Part shown: positions 14,693 to 22,380 of the stretch, one piece after another
Numbering within the stretch: position 1 is the stretch's first letter
Layout of the letters: each line of letters begins with the position of its first letter
NCBI GenBank assembly: GCA_003132505.1
Contig: PKXY01000010.1
Span: forward strand, 17,984-59,683
Length of the DNA stretch: 41,700 nt
Origin: Solirubrobacterales bacterium
GTDB taxonomy: Bacteria > Actinomycetota > Thermoleophilia > Solirubrobacterales > Solirubrobacteraceae
Reading direction: 5' to 3'
Made by a program: the position numbers and the translations under genes
The notes under the pieces: generated by a model
Told to the model about the DNA's origin: nothing
Database searches by the model: none
What the model saw: the letters and a program-made list of their open reading frames with translations, nothing else

Positions 14693-15772
14693 CTAGAGGT
14701 GGAGCGCCAGCTGGCTGCCTTCGCTGCCGGCTGGCGCTCCCTTCGACTCGTCGTCGAACGACGCGACCCGAACGCCGAGGAGACGGACGGGTCGCGGCGG
14801 TGCGTAGGCGCGGAGCAATTCGAGCGCTGTTGCCGCGATCGTCGCGCTCTCGTCGGTGAAATACGGCAGCGTGCGCGCGCGCGTCACGGTGGTCCAGTCG
14901 TCGAGACGAACCTTGACGGCGATCGTCCGGGCCCGTCGCTGGCGCGTCCGCAGGCCGTCGCCGAGCTCGAGCGCTAGCTCCACCAGCGTTTGCTCGAGCC
15001 TGGCCTGATCGCTCACATCGGCCGGGAAGGTCAGCTCGCTGGAGCGCGACTTCGCGACGCGCGACGTCTCGACCGGGCTGTCGTCGTGAAAATGGGCCCG
15101 GGTGTGCAGCGCGAGCGCCTGGCGCTCGCCGAAGCGCCGGGCGAGCAGCGTGGGGTTCGCACTCTGCAGGTCGCCGACGGTTTCCACACCGACGGCTGCC
15201 AGGCGCTCAGCGGTCTTCGGGCCGACGCCCTGTAGCAACCGGACGGCGTGGCCGGCGAAGTGCGCAGCTGCCTGCTCACGACCCATGGCGACGAACGCCG
15301 CGGGTTTGAAGGCCGAGCTGGCGGTCTTGGCCACCAGGCGTGAGGGTCCGACGCCGACCGAAATCTGGAGGGCGGTGCGCTCTCGCACCGCCACGACGAG
15401 CTCGCGCAATGCCGGTAGCGGCCGATCGAGCGAGCTGACGTCGAGATAGGCCTCGTCGATCCCGGCCTGCCCGACCGTTTCGAAGCTCGCCCGCACGATG
15501 TCCCACACCTCGCGGCTCTTCGCCCGGTAGGCGGCGAAATCCGGCGCGATGAAGATCGCATCGGGACACAGCGCCCGCGCCCGAGCCGCGGGCATCGCCG
15601 AGTCGATGCCGTAGCGCCGTGCCTCGTAGCTGGCGGTGGTGACGACTGAACGCGGTCCCGTGCCAGCCACGACGAGCGGGCGGCCTCGGGCCTCCGGGTG
15701 GCGCTGTAACTCGACTGAGGCGTAGAACGCGTCGATGTCGAGGTGGGCGATCACCCGGCGTAATGCGTTCAT
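14693..15772 (-). CDS. dinB: DNA polymerase IV (Y family)
   Basis: Error-prone translesion DNA polymerase. The 359-residue protein has the Y-family N-terminus LDIDAFYASVELQRHPE with metal ligands D12 and the pair D106/E107 in GIDEAYLDVS. Most homologues have Ser before the IDE; here it is Gly104. Y17 is at the steric-gate position that excludes ribonucleotides. Two helix-hairpin-helix-like segments follow (LLQGVGPKTAERLAAVGVETVGDL). The last residues, QLALHL, match the beta-clamp-binding motif that ends many Pol IV proteins. Translation starts at ATG 15772. I see no LexA-type operator nearby. Confidence 0.95.
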   Translation of the reverse strand: MNALRRVIAHLDIDAFYASVELQRHPEARGRPLVVAGTGPRSVVTTASYEARRYGIDSAMPAARARALCPDAIFIAPDFAAYRAKSREVWDIVRASFETVGQAGIDEAYLDVSSLDRPLPALRELVVAVRERTALQISVGVGPSRLVAKTASSAFKPAAFVAMGREQAAAHFAGHAVRLLQGVGPKTAERLAAVGVETVGDLQSANPTLLARRFGERQALALHTRAHFHDDSPVETSRVAKSRSSELTFPADVSDQARLEQTLVELALELGDGLRTRQRRARTIAVKVRLDDWTTVTRARTLPYFTDESATIAATALELLRAYAPPRPVRLLGVRVASFDDESKGAPAGSEGSQLALHL

Positions 15773-15816
15773 CGCACGATTGTGCTCGCCGGCGCAGACG
15801 CGTTAGGCGCTGCGCC

Positions 15817-16554
15817 TCAGAACAGCGCTGCCGCGAGTCGACGGCGCGTATCGCGCGCCAGCGGGTCGGCAGCCTCCAGGCGCGCGAGCTCGCCGACGAT
15901 CACGCGGCGCACATCCTCGCGGTGTTCGGCGGTCTCGTCGAGCGCCGCCAGCAGCAGCTCGAACGCCCGCTGGCGATCGCCCAAGTCGATCGCGGTCAGG
16001 GCGTCATCGAGCTCACCCGCGCGTTGCAACTCGATTCGGGCGCGCAGTCCGTCCGCCTCGAAGCCCGCCGGCACCTCCTCGAGCAACGCGAGCGCCCCAT
16101 CCAGCTCGCCACGCGCGAGGAGTAGCCGCGCAAGCGGAACGGCGGCGTCCGCGCTGCCCGGTGCGAGCTCGACGGCAGCTCTCAGCGAGGCCTGATCCCC
16201 TGCGGCGACGAGCCGATCGACCTCTGAGGGCACGATCGCATCGAAAAACGCCTCCACGCCGGGGCGCGGCTGCGCGCCGACGAACTCGGCCACGACGGCG
16301 CCGTCGCGAAACGCCTTGACAGCCGGAATCCCCTGGATGCCAAACGCGCTGGCGAGCCGCGGATTCGCGTCGGTATCAAGCTTGGCGAGCACGACATCGC
16401 CTTCCCGCGCTGCGGCGGCGTCCTCGAGCAGCGGACCGAGCTGGCGGCACGGGCCGCACCACGCCGCCCAGAAGTCGACAACGACCGGCGTCGTGCGCGA
16501 GCGCTCGAGCACCTCGCGCTCGAAATCTGCCTCGCTGACGTCGATGACGGTCAT
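15817..16554 (-). CDS. Thioredoxin-domain protein with helical repeat tail (CnoX/YbbN-like)
   Basis: The N-terminal 105 residues are a thioredoxin fold with the active WCGPC motif (C33 and C36) and the cis-proline loop [11 protein letters not shown]. The remaining 140 residues are TPR-like helices ([40 protein letters not shown]), the architecture of the chaperone-redoxin CnoX/YbbN, which protects proteins from oxidation and aggregation in the cytoplasm. Unlike E. coli CnoX, both cysteines are present, so it could also act as a reductase. ATG 16554 is preferred over GTG 16560 because a -10-like TAGGCT lies six bases upstream. Divergent from the alpha/beta hydrolase gene, with start codons only about 25 bases apart. 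Confidence 0.88.
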   Translation of the reverse strand: MTVIDVSEADFEREVLERSRTTPVVVDFWAAWCGPCRQLGPLLEDAAAAREGDVVLAKLDTDANPRLASAFGIQGIPAVKAFRDGAVVAEFVGAQPRPGVEAFFDAIVPSEVDRLVAAGDQASLRAAVELAPGSADAAVPLARLLLARGELDGALALLEEVPAGFEADGLRARIELQRAGELDDALTAIDLGDRQRAFELLLAALDETAEHREDVRRVIVGELARLEAADPLARDTRRRLAAALF

Positions 16555-16560
16555 CCCCAC

Positions 16561-16566
16561 AGCCTA
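16561..16566 (-). promoter_or_regulatory. -10 element for the thioredoxin/TPR-like gene
   Basis: TAGGCT on the minus strand, six bases before the ATG at 16554. It overlaps by two bases the plus-strand -10 of the divergent hydrolase gene. Confidence 0.42.
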
Positions 16567-16570
16567 CGAT
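16565..16570 (+). promoter_or_regulatory. -10 element for the alpha/beta hydrolase gene
   Basis: TACGAT on the plus strand, eight bases before the GTG at 16579. It shares positions 16565-16566 with the opposite-strand -10 of the thioredoxin gene, so the two promoters cannot easily be occupied together. Confidence 0.42.
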
Positions 16571-16578
16571 CCGCCGGA

Positions 16579-17391
16579 GTGGAACGTGAGATCCAAGGCG
16601 CCGCGGGCATCATCCGACTCGACGATGCCGGCACTGGTGCCGCGATCGTCGGCCTGCACGGCCTCAGCGCCACCCGGCGCTACGTCCTGATGGGCTCCCG
16701 CGCGCTCGAGCGTTCCGGCTATCGCGTGATCCTCTACGACGCGCGCGGGCACGGAAGCTCCGACCCGCCGCCGAGCGGCGATTACTCCTACCGGGCGCTT
16801 GCCGGCGACCTGCTGGCGCTATTCGATGCGCTCGAGCTCGAGCGTGCCGTACTGGTCGGGGCGTCGATGGGAGCACATACGGCACTGCGCTTCGCGCTCG
16901 ACAATCCCGCGCGCGTCGCCGCGCTTGCGCTCGTCACGCCCGGCTACGATCCCGATCGCTTCGAGGCTGCGCTGGGGCATTGGGATGCTCTCTCGACTGC
17001 GCTGCGCGAGCGGGGAGTGGACGGCTTCCTCGAAGCCTATGACTTCGAACGCGTTCCGAGCGCTTGGCGCGCGACGGTTGGCACCGTGATCAGGCAGCGG
17101 CTCTTGTTGCACGCGCATCCGCTGGCTGTCGCGGACGCACTCGCCGCCGTGCCACGTTCGCGCCCGTTCGACTCACTCGCGCAGCTCGCCGCGATCCAAG
17201 CCCCGACGCTGGTCGTCGCCAGTCGTGACGAGGCCGACCCCGAGCACCCGCTCGCGCTCGCCGAGCGCTACGCCGGCTCAGTCGCTGGCTCCTCGATGGT
17301 CGTTGAGGACGAGGGCGGCTCGCCGATCGCTTGGCAGGGCGGCCAGCTCTCGCGCGCCGTGGAACAGTTGGCCGGAGGCCTCGCGCATTAG
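16579..17391 (+). CDS. Alpha/beta hydrolase, catalytic His not evident
   Basis: A 270-residue alpha/beta-hydrolase-fold protein. Visible are the oxyanion loop IVGLHGLSATRR, the DARGHGSSDPP segment typical of the fold, and the nucleophile elbow VGASMG with S96. The acid is probably the aspartate in VVASRDEADPEHPLA. The usual C-terminal histidine motif (GxGH) appears as EDEGGSPIAWQGGQLSRAV with no histidine at the expected place, so it may be inactive as a hydrolase or use a different arrangement. It starts at GTG 16579 with a -10-like element eight bases before. No signal peptide. The substrate is unknown; ccdA lies just downstream in the same direction. Confidence 0.8.
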   Translation: MEREIQGAAGIIRLDDAGTGAAIVGLHGLSATRRYVLMGSRALERSGYRVILYDARGHGSSDPPPSGDYSYRALAGDLLALFDALELERAVLVGASMGAHTALRFALDNPARVAALALVTPGYDPDRFEAALGHWDALSTALRERGVDGFLEAYDFERVPSAWRATVGTVIRQRLLLHAHPLAVADALAAVPRSRPFDSLAQLAAIQAPTLVVASRDEADPEHPLALAERYAGSVAGSSMVVEDEGGSPIAWQGGQLSRAVEQLAGGLAH

Positions 17392-17400
17392 CTCACCTGC

Positions 17401-17409
17401 TATTACCAT
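17401..17409 (+). promoter_or_regulatory. -10-like elements immediately before ccdA
   Basis: TATTAC and the overlapping TACCAT lie six bases before GTG 17413 and GTG 17416 respectively, consistent with a leaderless ccdA message. There is no ribosome-binding site in the 21-bp gap after the hydrolase gene. Confidence 0.3.
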
Positions 17410-17412
17410 CTA

Positions 17413-18156
17413 GTGGTGGCTGATCCAGCTTCAGGCGTCGGTGTCCTCGCTGCCCTGGCAGCCGGCACCGTGTCGTTCCTCTCGCCGTGCGTGCTGCCGC
17501 TCGTCCCCGGCTACATCTCAACGGTTGTCGGCGTCGCGCCCGCGGAGCTCGACCGGGCCGGCGTGCGTCGCGTCATCGGGCCCAGCCTGCTGTTCATCGC
17601 AAGCTTCTCGACAATTTTCATCTTGTTCGGTCTCAGCGCCACGGCGATCGGCTCGCTGCTGGTGCAAAACAAGGTCGTCCTCGAACGCGTGGCTGCCGGG
17701 ATCATCGTGGCTCTCGGCACGCTCTACCTTGCGGCGTCCCTGGTGCCGCGCCTCGGACGCGAGTGGCACCCGGAGCGTCTCCTCGCGCGGGCCGGCAAGG
17801 GAGGCCCGGTGGTGGCGGGAGCCGCGTTCGCGATCGCCTGGACGCCCTGCGTCGGGCCGACGCTCGGGGCGATTCTGACGGCGGCGGGGATCAGCGGCTC
17901 GGAGGGTCGCGGCGCGCTGTTGCTGGCCTTCTACTCAGCCGGGCTAGCAATCCCGTTCCTGGCCACCTCACTGGCGTTCAATCGCATGACCACGGTCTTC
18001 GCGGCGGTCAAGCGCCACTACGGCCTCGTCGTCTTCACCGGCGGAGCGGTGCTGATCGCGATGGGCGTGCTGATCTGGACCAACCAGCTGGTGGTGCTGA
18101 ACTCCGAGGCGCAGTCCGGCCTGTCGCACCTGGGGATCGGGTTCCTGAACATGTAG
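17413..18156 (+). CDS. ccdA: Cytochrome c biogenesis / thiol-electron membrane protein CcdA
   Basis: Carries reducing equivalents from cytoplasmic thioredoxin across the membrane to extracytoplasmic thiol proteins. The 247-residue protein has about six hydrophobic helices and the two conserved cysteines in proline-flanked motifs: SFLSPCVLPLVPGY (C26) and AWTPCVGPTLGAIL (C146). This is the CcdA/DsbD-core family. The start is GTG 17413 or GTG 17416. Likely partners in the window are the thioredoxin-like gene at 15.8 kb (electron donor) and the TlpA-like protein at 20.8 kb (acceptor). A large hairpin follows its stop codon. Confidence 0.93.
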   Translation: MVADPASGVGVLAALAAGTVSFLSPCVLPLVPGYISTVVGVAPAELDRAGVRRVIGPSLLFIASFSTIFILFGLSATAIGSLLVQNKVVLERVAAGIIVALGTLYLAASLVPRLGREWHPERLLARAGKGGPVVAGAAFAIAWTPCVGPTLGAILTAAGISGSEGRGALLLAFYSAGLAIPFLATSLAFNRMTTVFAAVKRHYGLVVFTGGAVLIAMGVLIWTNQLVVLNSEAQSGLSHLGIGFLNM

Positions 18157-18192
18157 GTGATTTTGCTTGCCGCTTCGCGGCAACAAAATCAC
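18157..18192 (+). terminator. Long hairpin directly after ccdA
   Basis: Two nested arms pair: GTGATTTTG with CAAAATCAC, and TTGCCGC with GCGGCAA around a TTC loop, with one bulged C. The stem begins at the first base after the ccdA stop. There is no T-tract after it, so it may act as a terminator or as a processing/stability hairpin. Confidence 0.6.
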
Positions 18193-18335
18193 TCCGTCAC
18201 GCGGTTACGCAGCGCAGGCGGTCACCATCTAGGCGATTGCTGTTCAAGCGATGCGCCCCAAAAACGGCTGCGAAGGACGCCCTCTCGGCGCCGGTTGCGA
18301 GGCTCGAGCGGCGCACGGATCCGCTGGCTAGCGAA

Positions 18336-18361
18336 ATTTGCGCCGCGAAGCGGCGTCAAAT
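18336..18361 (-). terminator. Hairpin downstream of the GGDEF-EAL gene
   Basis: ATTTG plus CGCCGC pair with GCGGCG plus CAAAT around a GAA loop with one bulged base. It lies 14 bases past the minus-strand stop of the GGDEF-EAL gene. Its TTTG/GCCGC core resembles the hairpin at 18157-18192. Confidence 0.5.
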
Positions 18362-18386
18362 GTCGCTTGCGGCGTCAAATGTCGCT
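18350..18386. repeat. 19-bp tandem duplication across the GGDEF-EAL stop codon
   Basis: GCGGCGTCAAATGTCGCT occurs twice with a 19-base period. One copy holds the current stop codon region of the minus-strand gene and the other lies just beyond it, so the end of the gene was duplicated or a short motif expanded there. The outer copy also supplies half of the hairpin at 18336-18361. Confidence 0.75.
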
Positions 18387-20141
18387 CGTGGCGAACCGCT
18401 CGAATGTGACTTCGCTCGCCGGACGCGCCGGGGCGAAGAGTGGGCCCTGGGCTGCGCTACACCCGACTGCCCGCAGCTCCTCGAGCTGCGACATCGACTC
18501 GATGCCTTCGGCGAACACGCTGATCTCCAACTCGCGCGCGGCGGCGACGACCGCGACCACGGCTGCGCGGCTCGCGCGCGTGCCGGTCGCGGCGAGCTCG
18601 CCGATGAATGACGGGTTGAGCTTGATCGCGTCGAACGGCAGCTCGATGAGGTGGCGGAGCGGCGCATAGCCGGCGCCAAAGTCGTCGAGGGCCAGCCCGA
18701 CGCCGAGTTCGTGCAGCTCGGCGAGACGAGTCGCGGCCTTCGCCGGGTCTGCGAGCACGGCCGCCTCCGCCAGCTCGATCGCGAGCGCGCGATGCGGAAG
18801 CTTCGCGGCCTCGAGTGTCGCTTTGAGGCCCGCGACGAAACCTTCGTCGGCGAGCTGGCGCGGCGAGACATTCAGGGCGAGGAACAGGTCCGTGCCGTCC
18901 GCACGCCAAGCCGCGACCTGCTCGGTCGCTGTGCGCGTTACCCACAGCCCGAGCGGGACTATCAGGCCCGACTGCTCGGCCAGCGGTAGAAGCTCCGTGA
19001 GCGGCACGACGCCGCGCTCGGCGTGATCCCAGTGCAGGTGGGCCTCAAACCCGACCACGGCGCCGTTGCCGATCGCGACGATCGGCTGGTAGCGCAGCTC
19101 GAGCTCCTCGCGCTCGAGCGCAGAGCGCAGGTCGCGCTCAAGCTCGAGCCGGCGATCCAACTCGGCGCGCAGCGCAGCGTCAAAGATCGCGAAGCGGTTG
19201 CGTCCCGACGTCTTGGCTTCATACATCGCGATGTCGGCCTGGTGGATCAGGCTGGCTGCCGTGTCGGTCGGGCTGTGCGCGGTACTGAGTCCGATGCTCG
19301 CCGATACCGAGATCAGGCCGGTGCCGAGGTCGATCGGGTCGTCAAGCGCTGCGAGTGCGCGGCCGGCTACCGTCACCGCCTCCAGCTCCTCGCCGAGCGA
19401 TTCGACGAGAATCCCGAACTCGTCTCCGCCCAGGCGGGCGACGACGTCGTTGGCACGAACGGCCATGCGCAGCCGCTCTGCCACCTGCGCGATCAGGCGA
19501 TCGCCGGCCTGGTGGCCGATGCTGTCGTTGATCTGCTTGAGCTGATCGATGTCGACGAACAGGATGCCCAGTGACCGCGCTGTCCGCTCGTTGCGTGCTA
19601 GCGCCTGTGTCACCTCGTCGAGGAAGACCTCTTTGTTCGGCAGCCGCGTGAGCGGGTCGCGGCCGACCCGGTCCTCGAGCTTGACCCAGTCGGTGATGTC
19701 CTTCGCCGATGCGTACCAGCGATCGCCGTGGACGGCTCCGCTCCATAGCAACCAACGCCAGGTCCCGTCGGCGTGGCGGTGACGGGCGAGCAGATCGAAC
19801 AGTTGCTCCCGGGGAATGCCGTTCTCGCCAGGTTCGCCGTCGAGGCTCAGCGCTTGCGGCGGAGCCTCGGACCGAGCGAGGTCCAGCAGCGACCGGCCGA
19901 CCAGGGTGCTCGGCTCTACACCCAGAACACGCGTGCACGCCGGGTTGACTGTGAGGAATCGACCTTCCGTGTCGAGGATTGCGAGCATCGCGCCGGCATG
20001 CTCGAACAGCGCCTCGAATGCGGCGCCGTCGGGCTCGGTTTCCGCCCGGGGCGGGGCGGCCGGATCCTCACTGATCAACCTGAGCGGCAAAGAGGGAATG
20101 GGGGTACGTCCGGTTCGGGCGCGCGAGGTGGCTCGAGGCAT
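18375..20141 (-). CDS. PAS-GGDEF-EAL cyclic di-GMP protein
   Basis: A soluble 588-residue signalling protein. A PAS domain (about residues 40-155, with ILDTEGRFLTVNPACTRVLG) is followed by a GGDEF domain with intact GGDEF (residues 238-242) and an RAND product-inhibition I-site (RxxD) five residues before it, so diguanylate cyclase activity is plausible. The EAL domain is present but altered: EAL reads EAH, ELTE reads ELAE, and KIDxSF reads KLNPSF. The metal-site DDFG, the NVSPRQL asparagine and AEGIE are kept, so phosphodiesterase activity is uncertain. ATG 20141 is preferred over GTG 20147 because a -10-like TACGTT is seven bases before the former. It is divergent from the thioesterase gene and is an obvious c-di-GMP source or sink for RsiG. 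Confidence 0.9.
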   Translation of the reverse strand: MPRATSRARTGRTPIPSLPLRLISEDPAAPPRAETEPDGAAFEALFEHAGAMLAILDTEGRFLTVNPACTRVLGVEPSTLVGRSLLDLARSEAPPQALSLDGEPGENGIPREQLFDLLARHRHADGTWRWLLWSGAVHGDRWYASAKDITDWVKLEDRVGRDPLTRLPNKEVFLDEVTQALARNERTARSLGILFVDIDQLKQINDSIGHQAGDRLIAQVAERLRMAVRANDVVARLGGDEFGILVESLGEELEAVTVAGRALAALDDPIDLGTGLISVSASIGLSTAHSPTDTAASLIHQADIAMYEAKTSGRNRFAIFDAALRAELDRRLELERDLRSALEREELELRYQPIVAIGNGAVVGFEAHLHWDHAERGVVPLTELLPLAEQSGLIVPLGLWVTRTATEQVAAWRADGTDLFLALNVSPRQLADEGFVAGLKATLEAAKLPHRALAIELAEAAVLADPAKAATRLAELHELGVGLALDDFGAGYAPLRHLIELPFDAIKLNPSFIGELAATGTRASRAAVVAVVAAARELEISVFAEGIESMSQLEELRAVGCSAAQGPLFAPARPASEVTFERFATSDI

Positions 20142-20148
20142 GTTCACG

Positions 20149-20154
20149 AACGTA
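20149..20154 (-). promoter_or_regulatory. -10 element for the PAS-GGDEF-EAL gene
   Basis: TACGTT on the minus strand, seven bases before ATG 20141 but only one base before GTG 20147. This spacing decides in favour of the ATG and a leaderless transcript. Confidence 0.4.
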
Positions 20155-20187
20155 ATCGGCTATCCGGTGTCGCGGCTTGAAGCGCCT

Positions 20188-20193
20188 TAGGAT
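20188..20193 (+). promoter_or_regulatory. -10 element for the acyl-CoA thioesterase gene
   Basis: TAGGAT, six bases before the ATG at 20200. The same bases (AGGATGGA) could also serve as a weak ribosome-binding site if transcription starts earlier. Confidence 0.38.
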
Positions 20194-20199
20194 GGATGA

Positions 20200-20685
20200 A
20201 TGAATGACCGGGAGCCCCGTTTACGCGACTCGACTCTGTCGATTTGGATGGGCCCCCAGGAGGAGAACATCGCCGGCTACGTGCACGGCGGCTCCGTGAT
20301 GAAGCTGTGCGACGAGGCGGCGGGTCTCGCCGCCGTCCGCTACTCCCATCAACGCGTCGTGACGGCCGCGGTCGATCGCATGACGTTTCTCGTGCCGATC
20401 CACGTCGGTGAGCTCGTGACGTTCTCAGCCAGCGTGAACGCGGTCTGGCGGACCTCGATGGAGGTTGGTGTCCGGGTCGAGGCCGAGAACCCGCTGACCG
20501 GCGATCGGCGCCACACGAATAGCGCGTACCTGACGCTCGTGGCCGTCGATGACGGCGGCCGCCCGGTGCAGGTTCCGCCACTTGAGGCGCTTGATGAGGA
20601 GGCGCACCGACGCGAGGCTGAGGCACAGATTCGCCGCGCGAACAGGCTCGCCGAACGCGAGCGCATTCGCCAAGCGCAAGACTGA
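20200..20685 (+). CDS. Acyl-CoA thioesterase, hotdog fold (YciA/ACOT type)
   Basis: A 161-residue cytoplasmic enzyme that probably hydrolyses acyl-CoA. The central motif YVHGGSVMKLCDEAAGLAAVR has the HGG turn and the catalytic aspartate of the acyl-CoA hydrolase group; DRMTFLVPIHVGELVTFSASV and SMEVGVRVEAENPLTG are standard for the family. The C-terminal 35 residues are a charged helix (EAHRREAEAQIRRANRLAER). It lies divergent from the GGDEF-EAL gene and convergent with the TlpA-like gene, with a strong hairpin after it. Chain-length preference is unknown. Confidence 0.88.
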   Translation: MNDREPRLRDSTLSIWMGPQEENIAGYVHGGSVMKLCDEAAGLAAVRYSHQRVVTAAVDRMTFLVPIHVGELVTFSASVNAVWRTSMEVGVRVEAENPLTGDRRHTNSAYLTLVAVDDGGRPVQVPPLEALDEEAHRREAEAQIRRANRLAERERIRQAQD

Positions 20686-20703
20686 GCCGTCCGCGGCCGC
20701 ACG

Positions 20704-20727
20704 CCGCGGCCTCACTTGAGGCCGCGG
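20704..20727. terminator. Bidirectional hairpin between convergent genes
   Basis: CCGCGGCCTC and GAGGCCGCGG form a perfect 10-bp stem with a four-base ACTT loop, in the gap between the convergent thioesterase and TlpA-like genes. No T-run follows on either strand, as is common for actinobacterial terminators. Confidence 0.7.
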
Positions 20728-20783
20728 TCAGATCATCGTCGGCTGAGGGGCGAGGGAACGCCGGCGAATCGCAGCCAAGGCGC

Positions 20784-21281
20784 TCAGCTGGCGGCGCTGA
20801 GGGCTCGACTCAGGCTCGCGACTGTCTGTGGTCCCACCTCGCGGGCGACGATGTCGCCTTGCGGGTTGAGGATCACCGTCGTTGGCAGATGGGCGACGCC
20901 GTACGCGTCGCCCGTGACGCCGTCCGGATCGCTCAACACCGGAAAGGTCCAGCGGTAGCGGCTGATGAAGCCGCGTGCGTTGCCGTAGTCGCTGTAGTCG
21001 ATCGAGAGAACCTTGCCGCTGCCGGCGGGCGAGGCCGCGAAGCGCTCGACTGCCGGAGCCTCGGTATGGCATCCAGGACACCAGCTCGCGAAGAAGACGA
21101 TCGCCTCCGCGTGCCCGCGCAGCGCCGCGGTCGTCAGAGGGCCGCCCTGGAGCGCTGCGTGGGGGAGTGGCGGTGCGGTCACGACCGTTCTGCCGTGCGC
21201 GAGGATCCCGTACGCGAGCAACGCAAGCGCGAGTGCTACCGCGGCGAGGCGCAACGCGAGGCGATGTGTCAGCAGCCTCAC
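20784..21281 (-). CDS. TlpA/ResA-like thiol-disulfide protein
   Basis: A 165-residue extracytoplasmic thioredoxin-fold protein. Residues 8-30 form an N-terminal membrane anchor or signal. The redox site is FFASWCPGCHTEAPAVERF with C68 and C71, and the cis-proline loop is AYGVAHLPTTVILNPQGDIV. Such proteins reduce cysteines of apo-cytochrome c or of the copper site of cytochrome oxidase, using electrons from CcdA. The GTG start overlaps the stop of the SCO1-like gene (GTGA), so the two are translated from one message. Confidence 0.88.
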   Translation of the reverse strand: MRLLTHRLALRLAAVALALALLAYGILAHGRTVVTAPPLPHAALQGGPLTTAALRGHAEAIVFFASWCPGCHTEAPAVERFAASPAGSGKVLSIDYSDYGNARGFISRYRWTFPVLSDPDGVTGDAYGVAHLPTTVILNPQGDIVAREVGPQTVASLSRALSAAS

Positions 21282-21985
21282 GCGGCGGCGAGCCGCGGCA
21301 CGTCGTGCACGATCTCCGACGGCGCGAAGTCCTGCGGGTAGACGACGACAATCTTGCCCCGGGCGGTGATCCCGTACATCAGCGCGCTGTGCGTGATCAG
21401 AGCAGGGTCACCGGCGTCGCGCTCGGCGCCAACGCTCCACGCGGCCCATACGCTCCCCAGCTGGGCGGCGTTGCCGATCAGGTAGTCCATCTTTCCGGTC
21501 ATACCGTGTTCGTGGACGAAGTCGGCCACGGTCGTCGGAGTGTCGCCGCGAGGATCGACCGAGACCGCGACTATCTGAACACGCCTGCGCTCAGCAGGGT
21601 TCATTTCGCTGAGCGCCGTGTGCAGATGCGAGGCGATCAGGGGACAGATGTCCGGGCAATGCGTGTAAAGGAAGGTGACGAGCACCGCCTTGCCACGGAA
21701 GCTCCGGATGTTCACCGTGTTGCCGAGATAGTTGCGCAGGACCAGCGGGGGTTCGGCCTTCGCGCTGATCGTCAGGCCGTCGTAGGCGCCGCGATGCGCC
21801 GGACTGACGACCTCCCCAAGCGCTGTCGGCTTTGCCGGTCCGTGAATCAGGACCGCAGCGAGAGCGCCGACCACCGCCAGCAGTACGAACAACAACAGCA
21901 GATCGCGCCGCCTGAACTCATAGCTGCCCGATCGCGGCGGCGTGGAACTACTCGCTGGGCCGGTCTGCTCAGTCTCAGTCGCCAT
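21278..21985 (-). CDS. SCO1/SenC copper chaperone for cytochrome oxidase
   Basis: Delivers copper to, or reduces, the CuA site of cytochrome c oxidase on the outer face of the membrane. The 235-residue protein (ATG 21985) has a single anchor helix at about residues 28-48 (DLLLLFVLLAVVGALAAVLI). Its thioredoxin-like domain carries the copper motif THCPDICP (C110 and C114) and the distal histidine H199 in ITHSALMYGI. Open frame upstream of 21985 is unlike the family. It forms an operon with the TlpA-like gene and is the natural partner of the oxidase operon about 5 kb downstream. Confidence 0.93.
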   Translation of the reverse strand: MATETEQTGPASSSTPPRSGSYEFRRRDLLLLFVLLAVVGALAAVLIHGPAKPTALGEVVSPAHRGAYDGLTISAKAEPPLVLRNYLGNTVNIRSFRGKAVLVTFLYTHCPDICPLIASHLHTALSEMNPAERRRVQIVAVSVDPRGDTPTTVADFVHEHGMTGKMDYLIGNAAQLGSVWAAWSVGAERDAGDPALITHSALMYGITARGKIVVVYPQDFAPSEIVHDVPRLAAA

Positions 21986-22367
21986 GGGCGCCGCCGTAGA
22001 GCCTAGCGCTTCGCGCTCATCGAGCCTGCGGGTGCACGTGGCTCTCGTTTGCACCTGCCCACTCGGGCCACGTTCGGCCAATCTCGCCATGGCGCGGACG
22101 CCCGGCGGCTCCCGACGCCCGAAGAACGACGCGGTCGGGAACGAGTAAGACGCGGAAGCGAGCCGTCTGAGGACCCTCCTCCGGTTCCGCTCCCGAAAGG
22201 GCGGCTCCGGTCTCGTGGTGGCGCGGCCTCACACCTCGGTGGCCTCGCTCTTTGCGGCTCGTTCCGCGTCCTGGAGCCAACATACGTTGCCCCTCCGGCC
22301 GATGCAAGTGCCGGACCGGCTCGATCTCGCATTCTCCGTCGAAATCCACCCTGGCCTACCCATCGGA
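21986..22367. other. Intergenic region, no gene seen
   Basis: About 380 bases between the divergent SCO1-like gene and the M29 aminopeptidase gene. Frames exist on both strands but give Arg/Pro/Gly-rich products without family character. No tRNA, riboswitch or clear repeat was recognised. It presumably holds the promoter of the SCO1-TlpA operon; a TAGGCT lies about 14 bases before the ATG at 21985. Confidence 0.5.
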
Positions 22368-22373
22368 TAGGGT
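22368..22373 (+). promoter_or_regulatory. -10 element for a leaderless aminopeptidase transcript
   Basis: TAGGGT, seven bases before the ATG at 22381. Confidence 0.4.
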
Positions 22374-22380
22374 CGTGAGC

